A DNA stretch of 64,000 nt from Leptidea sinapis (taxonomy: Eukaryota; Arthropoda; Insecta; Lepidoptera; Pieridae). Shown one piece after another: positions 1-10,491 of the stretch. A program made the translations under genes and the position numbers. Position 1 is the first letter of the stretch, and every line of letters starts with the position of its first letter. The notes under the pieces were generated by a model that was not told the origin of the DNA, did no database searches, and saw only the letters and a program-made list of their open reading frames with translations. The stretch is from NCBI RefSeq assembly GCF_905404315.1, contig NC_066268.1:13368001-13432000 (forward strand), written 5' to 3'.

Positions 1-993
1 CTCCAGCCAATATTTATTTGCAAGACCTGGTACACAAGAACCTTTTCAGGGCGGTAAGTGTTTAGATATGATAAAAAACATTAGTGTTTGGATATGATTA
101 CATCCACCGGAATGAGACATCATATTGCTACAATGTCCCAAATTCATTCTTAGCATAATGATCGTAATACTGAGCAGATCGTTATATTGGCAGGATTTCT
201 AGGGCATAATATATCAGTTCATGCACAAAATTATAGATTGCCTAAGCAGGTACTCCAAAAAGCTGTTTTAGGAATATGAAAATACATTAATGGAGAAGAA
301 GGGTCACAGGATAGAAACGATTACATCTCAATCATAACAAGAAACTAAAAACTTTGAGGAAGAGATGCCATCTTCAAAAAATCCGGCAATAGAAAGCGAC
401 CAATATAACACCTTACTTACAAACTCCAAAATATCTATCAAAACACCAGAAACTACAGTCAATAATAACATGGAAGAAATAGAAATTTGAGACTATAATG
501 AAGTAAACGACAAAAAACAAGACAATCAGTACAACCAAGATCCTAAAAATAAAGACCCCAAAATTAAGCCAAACGGAAGCATGACGGAAACAAAATGGTC
601 AAGTAGTACAAGTGAAAGCGATATTGATGATGATAAACAGATTCAGAAACGAAGTAAAACTAGACGAACAAAAGAAAAAATATATACCATAAAGATTCTA
701 AAAATAAAAATATCAAAATTAAACCAAATAACAGAAAGACAAAAATAAAATGCCCAAATTCAAGCGATAGTGATAGTGATAATCCAATTAAGAAACGAAA
801 AATATATCAGTCATAGAAAGTGGTCGGATGAAGAGATAAAATTAGTCAAAAAATATTTCCAATCATACATAAATAAAAGATAAATCCAGGCAAAAACAAA
901 TGTATGGAAGTTTTAAATAAAGAACCTATTCTTCAAAATAGGACTTGGATGCAACTTAACACGTATGTTAACAATATTTATAAGAAAATGTAA
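1..993 (+). pseudogene. Decayed tyrosine-recombinase-like repeat protein, 3' part
   Basis: Read across frames, this stretch gives recognisable pieces: QYLFARPGTQEPF near base 8, a box HHIATMSQ near 127, GFLGHNISVHAQNYRLP near 193-243, a W-S-D-E-E segment near 821, and a C-terminus with PGKNKCMEVL and QNRTW from 883 to the stop at 991-993. The HH...GH..VH..NY pattern resembles the C-terminal catalytic boxes of tyrosine recombinases such as those of Crypton-type transposons. The PGK..C...EP.L..R.W tail is one I associate with repeat-encoded animal proteins. Several stops and at least one frame change break it, and the 5' part lies outside the window. Family assignment is inference; the motifs are seen directly. 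Confidence 0.5.
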
Positions 994-1239
994 ATATATT
1001 TTATTGAAGATTCTGTGTGATACAACAAGTTCCTCTTAATATTAATAGTTGTTGTATTGAGCACATATGATTGATAACAAATGTTTTTTTCTACATGTCA
1101 TCCAAACTCAACTTCGATATGATGCGATAAGATCATTTTATGCCTTTCAATTATCACTTTAATTAATGTATGTATCCATACTACTTAAGCATTATAATAA
1201 CAATTAGAAATTGTCCTTATATACGACTATATCTAGTAT

Positions 1240-1470
1240 TGGTAGGACTATTGCGAGGGCCAGTCTGAGGAATGGCCAGACCTTTGTCACTTAATCAACG
1301 GCCAAGCAGTAGCTAATCAACGCTACGGTGTTCCGGGTTGAAGGACATTGTTTGCGGAGTCATATAACGGGGCTTCAAGACTCTAGATACTGAGTGCGAT
1401 ACAATATCACATACTCTGTATGACATTGAGCTGCTGGCATTCATGCAGCTGGGCACGAATCTTAACATGG
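1240..1470 (+). repeat. Degenerate lepidopteran LINE/SINE-type repeat
   Basis: The segment has the word order of an abundant lepidopteran repeat: a GCCAAGCAGTAG block followed by GTGTTCCGGGTTGAAGG. It is too decayed to delimit, so boundaries are approximate. Bases 994-1239 before it are AT-rich and hold nothing I recognise. Confidence 0.3.
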
Positions 1471-1519
1471 GGTAAGCGACAAGCTCGTGTCGTCAACAAA
1501 TTTCCTTACCATATATATA

Positions 1520-2764
1520 TTAGGTCCTTACATATGAAATTGGCGTATTTCGTACTGGCCACTTTAATCACGATGTTCTCCTCTTTGGTAAGGAATTCCA
1601 AATTCAAATTTGTACAGCTATTTACTCATGTATTTGTGCTTCGATGACCGTCATCATTTGTTTTTTTCTTCTGTTTTTTTCTGTTTGCGTCACTCATTTT
1701 ACAAAATGGAAAACATAAAGTATCGCATTATTTACGAGTACGAGTTCCACCGTGGCACTAGTGCTGCGGAAACGACTCGAAGGGTGAATGATGTGTATGG
1801 CGGTCAAGTTGCAAAAGAAAACACAGTTTGTTTTTAGTTCCAACGTTTTCCTTCTGGAAATTTCGACCTGCAGAACAAGCCCCGTGGACGGCCTGAGACC
1901 CAAGTTGATAATGAAGTATTGAAGGCTATTGTGGAAGCGGATCCATCGCAAACCACGTCCGAGTTAGCTGCAGGCTGCGGTGTTAGTGATAAAACTGTTT
2001 TAATTCACTTGAAGCAAATTGGGAAGATTAAAAAGCTTGAAAGGTGGGTACCTCACGAATTGACTGAAGCAAACCGGCAAACGCGCGTTGACTGCTGCGT
2101 TACATTACTGAACCGGCACAATAATGAAGGTATTTTAAACCGAATCATTACCTGTGATGAAAAATGGATTCTTTATGATAATCGGAAGCGCTCAGCGCAA
2201 TGGTTGGATCCTGGCCAGCCAGGCAAATCCTGCCCCAAGCGAAAATTAACCCCAAAAAAGTTACTTGTAAGCGTTTGGTGAACTAGTGCCGGTATTGTTC
2301 ATTGCAGTTTTCTCAAATCTGGCCAGACTATTACGGCTGATGTCTATTGTCAGCAATTGCAAACCATGATGGAAAAGCTAGCGGCTCAACAACCTAGCTG
2401 GTCAATCGCTCCATGCCACTGCTACTTCACAACAACGCTAGACCACACACTGCACAACAGACGGCTACCAAATTAGAAGAGCTTCAATTGGAATGTCTAA
2501 GACATCCTTCGTACTCCCCGGACCTTGCTCCAACATATTACAATTTTTTCGAAATTTGGATGGGGCAGTCCAGCTTTCACAGATTTTATTGATTCCCATC
2601 CGACTGGTTTTTTTAGTAAAGGGATCAATGAACTACCAATGAGATGGCAAAAGTGCATAGAAAACAATGGTTCATACATTGATTAATTAAATATATTATA
2701 TTTAAAAATATTCGACTTTTTGTTCCTCCCATACAAAACGCTAATTTCATATGTAAGGACCTAA
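1520..2764 (+). mobile_element. Mariner transposon, cecropia/mori-like
   Basis: The element is 1245 bp, bounded by inverted repeats of about 27 bp (1520-1546 and 2738-2764) starting TTAGGTCCTTACATATGAAA and differing at one position. It is flanked on both sides by TA, the mariner target duplication. It encloses one transposase gene in the expected orientation. The termini are far better preserved than the coding region, so the copy could in principle still be bound by a related transposase, though its own enzyme is dead. Confidence 0.92.
1706..2686 (+). pseudogene. Mariner transposase, inactivated
   Basis: DDD-type transposase of the mariner family, normally about 340 aa; it acts in the nucleus to cut and rejoin at TA. 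The start ATG at 1706 gives MENIKYRIIYEYEFHRG, the N-terminal helix-turn-helix region. A TAG at 1835-1837 replaces the Trp expected before FQRF, but the frame reopens as far as a TGA at 2279-2281. A frameshift follows between about 2390 and 2410. The first catalytic Asp remains (ITCDEKWI). The second is Asn (LLHNNARPH context) and the third is Tyr (APTYYNFF). Two stops, a frameshift and two lost catalytic residues make it clearly non-functional. Confidence 0.9.
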
Positions 2765-3009
2765 TATATATCATACCTATAAACAAAAAACTTCATAAAT
2801 AAAGAAAAATTAATGATTAGGTGGTATTGCAATACCTTAGGTATGTCCAGTAGGAGGACTTGCTGCCTTCTGATTGGCCCATTTGAATCGGATCAACTAT
2901 CGGAGTGGATTTGTATATTGGATCAACAAAAACCACCCGGATCAACATAGGTTTTCGGATCAACAAAGTGCTCGCGATATAGCACGCATGATCAACAATT
3001 GACGGATTG
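2765..3009. other. Unassigned; short dispersed GGATCAAC repeats
   Basis: No gene seen. The octamer GGATCAAC occurs four times between about 2889 and 2965, at irregular spacing of 18-30 bases, with a fifth GATCAAC near 2990. This may be part of the Helitron that follows or an independent short repeat. Confidence 0.3.
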
Positions 3010-3208
3010 TTATATATATATAATGAAAATGGTATTTGTTTGAGGCTATTTCACGTCTAAACCAATGATCTTATCGACATGAAACAACCACTATTCGATG
3101 CGAATTTTATCATAGATGGTTTATGGCATATTTTTGGAATTCCAACGTTCCTTCATTAATTTATTTCCTTTTAAAATTCGTCCTGCGAAGCGGGCCCGAA
3201 CGGCTAGT
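3010..3208 (+). mobile_element. Helitron-like non-autonomous element
   Basis: It begins in a TA-rich run followed by AATGAAAATGG and ends GAAGCGGGCCCGAACGGCTAGT. The CTAGT end preceded by a short GC-rich stem is the usual 3' signature of lepidopteran Helitrons. No coding sequence is present. Confidence 0.5.
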
Positions 3209-3394
3209 CTAAATATAAATTAATAAAACATAACACTACATCTCCGGGTCATAGCAGGGGCAGGAGCATGTACGAGGGGCAGAGATAATTAGAAAAAGAT
3301 AAGGCTTATCGAAACGATATTACACTCAGAAGTTTTAATTAATGTTAGTAGTAAATAATACATTTTTTTGTACGATTTTACATAGTAACCATAT

Positions 3395-3502
3395 TTTTAT
3401 ATAAAAAAAGAAGCCCGCTGAGTTTGTTGCGCCCGTACTTCTCATGTCTGAGGCAAACCTTTTGGAATGGATGGTAGTTTTTAACTTTCAATAAGTGATT
3501 TT
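3395..3502 (+). repeat. Family D repeat, 5' half (split by RTE)
   Basis: An A-run followed by AGAAGCCCGCTGAG, then CTTCTCATGTCTGAGGC and a GGTAGTTTTTAACTTTCAATAA segment. The same order occurs at 31301-31437 and, inverted, at 46277-46380. The copy stops at 3502, where an RTE LINE was inserted, and resumes at 5838. Full family length appears to be about 140 bp, ending in an AATAAA-containing tail. Confidence 0.7.
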
Positions 3503-3624
3503 GTGCGTGTGGTGTCGCACCAGAATAGCACCACCCCATCTCCTCCCGTGGGTGTCGTTAGAGGCGACTAAGGTATACAACCAACGGAGGATGGGCTGCA
3601 GCAGCTTTCGTTAAGAGCACAACA

Positions 3625-4092
3625 TTGGTGATTATGGCAAAAAAACCCCCCAAAAATATGACAAACACTATGAGGCCCCGGCCCCCAGTCCCCGGCGGCC
3701 CCGCTCGTTGTGGCCACGGTAGCAGCCACATAAGCGACGGGGCAGGAGGTGCTAAGAATCCCCGGGTGCGGCAGCGCTACCACATACGAGGACCATTGGC
3801 CCTGGCAACGGACAATGTCAAGACACTGCGGACCGACGAGAAGTTGGAGGAACTGGAGGAAGCTGTGAGCAGATTACGATGGGATGTCGTGGGGTAATCC
3901 GAGGTCCGAAGACAGGGTGAGGACTCGATAATCCTAAATTCCGGACACATGCTCTACTTCCGAGAGGACGATCAACTGTCCCAGGGTGGTGTCGGGTTTC
4001 TCGTTCACATGTCTCTCGTCAACAACGGGCAGAGCCAACTGACGAAGCTGAAAACCGGTGACGGCAGGGTCGTTACGTCTAAACCCTAACTT
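3625..4092 (+). pseudogene. RTE LINE endonuclease domain remnant
   Basis: Start of the apurinic-type endonuclease of an RTE polyprotein. Seen: DNVKTLRTDEKLEELEEA, then RLRWDVVG, a stop at 3895-3897, and in the same frame SEVRRQGEDSIILNSGHMLY and QGGVGFLVH. In intact relatives the first piece reads WNV-K-TLR and the domain nicks target DNA to prime reverse transcription. Only about the first 130 residues remain; after about 4080 the frame breaks and the catalytic C-terminal boxes are missing. It lies directly before the family C insertion. Confidence 0.8.
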
Positions 4093-4210
4093 TTGAGGGA
4101 AGTCGAGAAGTTCTACGAACAGTTAGTTACACGACCGCACGGGCACCTGTTACCAACAAGGCTGAAGACACAAGAGGAAATTAACCCGACACTATACCGA
4201 AGATATCCCA

Positions 4211-4444
4211 GACGTCAGCCTGTACGAGACAGCGATAGAAATGACTGTACAATGTTGTATATTTTTATTGAAAAGAGCGCAAAAAAAAGGAATGCTGGGA
4301 GAGTTTCTTGCGCCGCTTCTTCTCTCTCAGAGCGCCATTTGTTTCCGAAGCGGTAGTAGTATCTAGTAGTATGAGAAACGACATTAAAAAGAATTCTAAA
4401 GGAATCAATTTTGAGAAAATAAATGCCTTTGATGCCTTTTATTA
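4211..4444 (-). mobile_element. Family C repeat inserted in the RTE LINE
   Basis: A repeat of about 220 bp whose reverse complement matches 12757-12975 almost throughout: AAAGGCATTTATTTTCTC, CTACTACCGCTTCGGAAAC, AAATGGCGCT and TTTTCAATAAAAATATACAA in the same order. The AATAAA at one end sets the orientation. It interrupts RTE coding sequence just before ALKQLKNNKAPGDDG, so it is younger than the RTE. No coding capacity; class unknown, possibly a SINE or MITE. Confidence 0.75.
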
Positions 4445-5837
4445 GTACGGCCCTAAAACAGCTTAAAAACAACAAGGCTCCGGGTGATGATGGAATTACA
4501 GCTGAGCTGAGGGCTGGTGGTACCCCTGTACTTAAGACCCTCCAGAAACTATTCGGATCCGTCATACTCAAGGGCAAAACGCCGCAAGCATGGCACAGAA
4601 GTATAGTCGTGCTGTTCTTCAAAAAGGGCGATAAAATGCTTTTGAAGAACTATAGGCCCATAGCACTTCTGAGCCATGTATATAAGTTGTTTTCTAGGGT
4701 TATCACGAATCGTCTCGTGAGCAGGCATATCGACTTCCAGCCTCCCGGACAAGCCGGATTACGAAAAGGCTTTAGCACCATAGGCCACATACATACGCTG
4801 CGGCAGGTTATACAGAAACAGAACAGTTCGGGGACTATGAATATATATAATAAAGCCTTTGATTCGATCGAGACCTGGGCGGTGCTTCAGTCTTCAGTCA
4901 CATTGACTACCGATATATCGAAGCGTTGAAGTGTTTGCATAAAAACGCCACCATGTCAGTCCGTCTCCAGGATCAGATCTCGAAGCCTATTCGAATGCAG
5001 CGGGGAGTCAGACAAGGCGATCTCATATGGCCCAAGCTGTTCACCGCTGCGTTGGAGGATGTCTTAAAGCTTCTGGACTGGAACGGACTGGGCATCAACA
5101 TCAACGGCGAAAACATCACTCACCTTCGATTCGCAGACGATATGGCAGAGACCATGGAAGACTTAAGCCATATGCTCGATGGCCCCAATACAGCTTCCCA
5201 AGGAGTAGGTCTCAAAATGAACATGGACAAGACGAAGATCATGTCAAATGTCCAAGTCGCACCTACTCCCATAGTAATTAGGAACTGTACTCTCAAAATT
5301 GTCGACGAGTACGTCTACCTAAAATCCAGACAATCCAGTTCGGCAGATCCAATTTCGCGAAAGAGGTCAATCGTCGAATCCAACTCGGATGGGCACCGTT
5401 CGGGAAGCTCTGTAAAATCTTCTCGTCCCAAATACCAGTGTCTGAAGACGAAGATTTTCAACCAGTGTGTGTTGCCAGTGATGACTTACGGTACGCAGAC
5501 GAGGTCGCTAACTTTGGGCCTTATGAAAAAACTCATGGTCGCTCAGAGGGCAATGGAGAGGGCTATGCTCGGAGTTTCCCTGCGAGATCGAATCAGAAAT
5601 GATTTGATCCGTATGAGAACCAAAGTTACCGACATAGTCCAAATGATTGCGAAACTGAAGTAGCAGTGGGCAGCGCACATAGTTCGACGGACAGATGGCC
5701 GTTGGGGCAGTAAAGTCCTCGAATGGCGACCACGTACCGCCGGAATACGTTAGATGGGGGCAGCGCAGGACCTATCGTCGTGGAAATCTTTGGGGGAGGC
5801 CTTGTAAAGCAGTGAACGTTTTCCGGCTGATGATGTG
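4445..5837 (+). pseudogene. RTE LINE reverse transcriptase remnant
   Basis: RT domain of an RTE LINE in two main frames, changing near 4926. Seen in order: LKQLKNNKAPGDDGITAEL, NYRPIALLSHVYKLFSRVI, the motif A region NKAFDSIE after a local deletion, MQRGVRQGDLIWPKLFTAAL (motif B), LRFADDMAE (catalytic FADD, near 5120), and the C-terminal AQRAMERAMLGVSLRDRIRN. After the stop at 5661-5663 the reading continues as QWAAHIVRRTDGRWG into the 3' end. At least one frameshift, a stop and a deletion before motif A make it inactive. Confidence 0.85.
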
Positions 5838-5885
5838 AATAAGTGATTTTATATCCTATTTTGAATAAAAATATTTGAATTTGAT
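5838..5885 (+). repeat. Family D repeat, 3' half
   Basis: Starts with the duplicated target AATAAGTGATTTT and continues TATCCTATTTTGAATAAAAA, matching the end of the copy at 31301-31437. It completes the copy begun at 3395. Bases 5886-6107 after it contain nothing I recognise. Confidence 0.7.
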
Positions 5886-6110
5886 TTACAATATTGTTCT
5901 TTTTAAAAGCGTTGGACCTACCCCGCTTGTGCCCCCTCAGGAAGGCCTTGAAGATGTGACTTAGATGCAATTACTCCGACAATGCAAGGGAAGCCTCCTC
6001 TATACGTTTGCCCAAAACAAAGAGCGTAGGTATCACAACGGCGTGCGTCCGAACACATGTGAGTCCCCACAATAGATCTACAGATTTATGTTTTTGCTAC
6101 TTTCCCCAAT

Positions 6111-7084
6111 AATAATAATAATTCGGCGATACTCAGTTCTCAAGATAGCTTGAATGTATGGAGGGGAAAAGAGCTTCATGGGCGGTTTTACCGGGCTCTC
6201 TACGGACCTGACGTAGACACGATTTTGTCTGTGACCTGGATACGATTTGGTGACCTCTTTGGTGAAACTGAAGGATTTGCCTGTGCAATTGCTGATGAAG
6301 TTATCAAGACGAATAACTACCGAAAATACATTATGAAGGATGGCATAGTAGACATATGTCGGGCGTGCCATCATCCTGGTGAGTCTATCAGACATATTAT
6401 TTCCGGCTGTTCTCGTCTTGCCAATGGAGAGTATTTGCACAGACACAACCAAGTAGCCAATATTATCCACCAGCAACTTGCTCTTCGATACAATATTGTG
6501 CATTTTGAAGTCACGTATTATAAGTATACTCCGGAGCCAGTTCTGGAAAACAGCCGTGCCAAGCTCTACTGGGACCGATCTATCATCACGGACAGAACTA
6601 TTATTGCTAATAAGCCTGATATTGTGTTGGTAGATTGGCTAGAGCGTCGGGCATTTATTGTTGATATCACCATCCCGTGTGATGATAACCTTGTGAAAGC
6701 TGAAATAGACAAATTGTCGAAGTACCTAGACTTAGCACACCAGGTTACTGACATGTGGGATGTTGATTCAACAATAATTGTCCCAATAGTCGTTTCCATA
6801 AATGGTCTTATAGTAAAGAGCCTCGACCATTATCTCAAGAGGCTCTCACTTAATAACTGGATTAAGGGTCAGTTACAGAAAGCAGCTGTTTTGGGAACGT
6901 CACGCATCGTGCGGAAGTTCCTCAGTCTATCGCCCTAATCACTGGCGGAATTGTCGTGAACCAACGTCGGCGGGACTCTATTTTTTATATTTATATTTGT
7001 AATATTGTTTTTTATAAATATGTTATATATATAAATGTAGAAAATAAGATGAAATTATAATAAAGAGAAGAATAATAATAATTC
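6111..7084 (+). mobile_element. Dong/R4-like LINE, 5'-truncated, in an AAT/TAA microsatellite
   Basis: A 946-bp insert (6125-7070) flanked by the direct repeat AATAATAATAATTC (6111-6124 and 7071-7084). It holds the C-terminal part of a LINE polyprotein followed by a short AT-rich 3' UTR. Dong of Bombyx mori (R4 clade) is known to insert into TAA repeats and to carry a restriction-like endonuclease after the RT, and both features fit. Clade assignment is by motif and target only. Confidence 0.65.
6126..6938 (+). CDS. LINE polyprotein C-terminus: zinc knuckle plus restriction-like endonuclease
   Basis: Uninterrupted reading frame to the TAA/TAG region at 6936-6938, open upstream to the insertion junction, so the true start is lost; counting below is from Leu/Met at 6150 (262 aa). 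Cys70-x2-Cys73-x8-His82-x4-Cys87 forms a CCHC knuckle (DICRACHH...ESIRHIISGC). It is followed by LHRHNQVANIIHQQL and a PD-D nuclease pattern (KPDIVLVDW near 155-163, then AFIVDITIP with Asp172). In R2/R4-type LINEs this domain nicks the target. No RT is present. Absence of stops suggests a fairly young, 5'-truncated copy that is not independently active. Confidence 0.7.
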   Translation, partial: AILSSQDSLNVWRGKELHGRFYRALYGPDVDTILSVTWIRFGDLFGETEGFACAIADEVIKTNNYRKYIMKDGIVDICRACHHPGESIRHIISGCSRLANGEYLHRHNQVANIIHQQLALRYNIVHFEVTYYKYTPEPVLENSRAKLYWDRSIITDRTIIANKPDIVLVDWLERRAFIVDITIPCDDNLVKAEIDKLSKYLDLAHQVTDMWDVDSTIIVPIVVSINGLIVKSLDHYLKRLSLNNWIKGQLQKAAVLGTSRIVRKFLSLSP

Positions 7085-9506
7085 AAAAAACGTAAAATAT
7101 TACGTCTAAGAAAGTACCTATAACTTCTTGCGTAACACCAATGATATTTAAAAGTATAGATAGGTTACGTAGACAACATTCGGTGTTTGAAAATGATACA
7201 CTAGCGCACACATGAATAATTTAACATTGCAATAGCACACTACATTACAATTACACGTCAAAGAAGGATAGTAAATGCAATTATCGCAAGCGAAAAAGAG
7301 ATAACTCTAAATAAAAAAATACATTTAATGATTTTTACCGTACACTGTGATTGTGATGCCTAAATAACGATTCATTCATGAGTTCATGTAGTAGAAGCTA
7401 TAATGTAGTAAAACTGCATTGAACTTAGGTAGATAATGTGTCATTGATTTTATAAAAAAAAATATTTAATATTGATTATAATATATAGCCACATTGATGA
7501 TATTAATTATTTATATATAAAATAATAAAAAAACATACAGACACCAAAACAAAACCGAAAGGTAACCTAACAACTGCTCCCAAAAGTTTTAAGATTACAA
7601 TCTTTTTGTTGAGGGTTTATTACAATAAGGTAATGGGAGAAGAAGAAAATGATCCATTGATTCTTCTGCAGTTAGAAAGGATATACTGAAAAAACTACGT
7701 AAACAAATAGCACTCACTGTCTACATCCGCTACCTGCCCTAAAACTTGTTTTAGTAGTTTGATAGTTCAGATACCTATATACGCACTTGTTTATTAAAAA
7801 TTATTACATTCACTGCAACATTGACTTATTTACATCATTTCCTAAAATATTCTACCTCGATCATCCCGCAACAGACAGCATCAATATTTTGTCATTTCTG
7901 TACGTTAATCTATGATCGACTGGGCAGCGATCGGCGTTGTCATGGCAACGTTTTGTTAGATAAATAATGAAATCAAATGAAATGTTATAATTCATGATAT
8001 TTTCTTAACTGTGGTAGGTATGTAATTCTATGATTTTTCTTTTACTTTCGTAATTAGTGCATCTTCCCATAACACAAGACGGCATTTTAATGTTGTACCT
8101 ATATCAAATTGTAAGCAATCCTGTCAACAACAAACGCGTGTGTACCGTTTTCGTATCGAGAGAGTGACAGAATTGACTCAATTTAGGTGATTCATTTTCG
8201 GCGCGCTATTCACATATCTACCTCTTACCTACTATAATATCATTGCGTTACACACACACTTTTTTTAGTTCGTTATGTTTTTTTTATCGTTATTTTCGTT
8301 TATTGGGATACTTTTATTACCACCTACCTGTACGTGCCTAGTTTGCCTAAGGAATAATCCGCTTCAGGAATAGAGCTTATTCAAAGCGTTTTACTCAATG
8401 TTTTGGGACTCATTTTTACAGCTGTCAGCAGTCAGTAGGCAGCGCTAGGCTACCTCTGGGGGTATATTTAAATCTGCATTCTGAATATTGATGAACAATT
8501 CCTCAATTTCATATTCTTCTGCACGGAGTAGGGACAGATATAAATCTTATGAATATGCATGACGATAAGTGGTTAGGGGTCCAATGTTTGAGTATATGGT
8601 TCTATCATCTGTAACGCTGCATTGTCTGTTTGAGCAGAAAAGATGATTCTTGGGCGAATTTCCGGTAGCTTGATTGAGGCACACTATTTGATTTCCTGTG
8701 ACTTTTCAGTTCTGATTAGCTTTATGAAGGAAAAAAGATTTTCTTATTTTTTCTTTCTTTGTTAAATAGCCTTTTGTATCTACACAAAAAGTGTTTTTTT
8801 TTTTACTTGTACAGTATAGGGAAATACTAATCCAGACTAGAGAAAGAAAAACTGCCTTAAGAACCAAATTGCCTTTTTTGTGGAAACAACTTTGCAGTAA
8901 GTTTATTTTGACATTAAGGTTATTCTAAATATCAAAAGTAAGTATCGAATGTGGTTCGGACCGTATTTTGCAGGAGCTGACTTTTAGCACAGAGTAGGGA
9001 TGGATACATACGTATATGACGGCGCATCCGCCAACGTTGGACGTCGGTTGACTTTTGTGTTTGTGATTGTAACAAGGACTTGTAATTTTTCTGCTCACAC
9101 CCACCTGCCTGCCTACCTACCCACATACATCACACAACATGAGTTCTGATGCAGGCCCTCCTGCCTCTTTATATATGTGAAAATATTATATTACATTTGA
9201 CTAACTTCTGCTGCTCCGATTTTTTCTTTTAATACAATGAAATGATCCTCACATAATAATGAGTTGGTACGCACTACAGAAATCAGCATTATGACTATTT
9301 TATATGGACAACTAGCGCTTGACCAAAAAATAACAATTACTATTCCTAAGACAGATTTTCAGTGCGCCTTATGAATTACGATTTCCCCATACTGTCCCAG
9401 TTTAAAAACACTCTGTACATTAAATGTATTTGAAGGATTTCTAGTGCATTGGTTTTGGCTCGACGCTAGTGAACTAAAAAAGGGTCACACATTTACATTA
9501 GTATAT
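7085..9506. other. Unassigned AT-rich DNA
   Basis: No coding region or repeat family recognised over 2.4 kb. Short open frames such as that at 8932-9126 on the minus strand show no motif. The one standout is the X-box-like site at 7936-7949. Confidence 0.4.
7936..7949. promoter_or_regulatory. RFX-type X-box-like palindrome
   Basis: GTTGTCATGGCAAC differs by one base from the ideal X-box GTTGCCATGGCAAC bound by RFX factors, which control ciliary genes in animals. No exon of a ciliary gene was seen nearby, so function is unproven. Confidence 0.3.
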
Positions 9507-9760
9507 TGTAACGAGTCAAATGAAGTGAGCAGCGGTTGTCTGAGAGGTGGCGCTAGTGTAGTGTCTGAAGAAGTGAAGGTGTGAAGTGTGAGGCGATTCG
9601 TGGAGGGGTGAGGACAGGAGACTTTGACTTTGATTTGACTTAGTTAAAGTGTTGTTAAATAATTCCGAGAGTGTATATACGAAAATAAAAAGTTATAATT
9701 GTAAAATCTGTACATAATACAGTGGTTTGTGTTGGAATTCTGTTTTAATTTTCCTCTGAC
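9507..9760 (+). repeat. Possible solo LTR
   Basis: Starts TGTAACGAGTCAAATGAAG and includes TGAAGTGTGAGGCGA, both closely matched at 44805-45014. TG start, an AATAAA and the isolated occurrence suggest a solo LTR. No clear target duplication was seen, and the right end is approximate. Confidence 0.35.
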
Positions 9761-9842
9761 TGCTTTATAATATATTTGATAGGACTAAGTTTAATAGATA
9801 AGGTGGAAACATTTTAATTTTACTCGCCAGACATTTAATGCC

Positions 9843-10156
9843 ACCGAATTCCACCTTCGCCCGACACGCTACAAGTTAGGATATCATCCCCACCATCTGG
9901 ATGTGTGGCCGTCCTCCACAGTGCGGTTTACTTTAGCTTTCTTCCACGTACTACAAAGCTGTGGAATGAACTTCCTTGTGCGGTGTTTCCGGCACGATAC
10001 GACATGGGTACCTTCAAAAAAAGCGCGTACACCTTCCTTAAAGGCCGGCAACGCTCCTGTGATTCCTCTGGTGTTTCAAGAGATTGTGGGCGGCGGTGAT
10101 CACTTAACAACAGGTGACCCGTACGCTTGTTTGTCCTCCTATTCCATAAAAAGAAA
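9843..10156 (+). mobile_element. CR1/jockey-type LINE 3' end (family B)
   Basis: 5'-truncated LINE covering the last part of ORF2 and the 3' UTR, ending TCCTATTCCATAAAAA. In the frame starting near 9905 it reads FLPRTTKLWNELPCAVF and, further on, GTFKKSAYTFLKGRQRSC to a stop at 10097-10099, which is the conserved C-terminus of lepidopteran CR1/jockey ORF2 proteins. The same end recurs at 19018-19149 and 27355-27669. The sequence to 10491 holds nothing further. Confidence 0.8.
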
Positions 10157-10491
10157 TATAATAGTTTCAGAAGTCGCACAATGAGACTGCAGCCTAAATT
10201 GTTCAAAGGCGCCTATCTGAATATGCCTCGTTACGTCTTCGATGATGACAGGACGTCTCAAACCACAGTGAATGATTACGTGCCGCTTGTGCGATCTCTA
10301 CACAGAAACACATGTCATGAATTATGAGCATGGAAATATTTAGGCCTTGATTTATCAGGTTTCACATTAACAACATATTTTTTAGAGTCTCGTTTGATAC
10401 TAACATTAATTTAATTTATACTACTATTATTCCACTTTATTTCAGTCCCGTCGTTAAGAGTTAATATAATAGATTAAACGGTTTGCTTGGC

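Larger units (their letters stand above)
3503..5837 (+). mobile_element. RTE-clade LINE inserted into family D repeat
   Basis: The unit carries, in order, the RTE 5' region (CTCCCGTGGGTGTCGTTAGA), an endonuclease remnant, a reverse-transcriptase remnant, and the typical 3' end with GCAGTGAACG and CCGGCTGATGATG. A 13-bp direct repeat, AATAAGTGATTTT, lies at 3490-3502 and 5838-5850, which is the target-site duplication. The element is shorter than a full RTE (normally about 3.2 kb) because the region between endonuclease and RT is largely deleted. It is interrupted by a family C repeat at 4211-4444. Confidence 0.88.
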
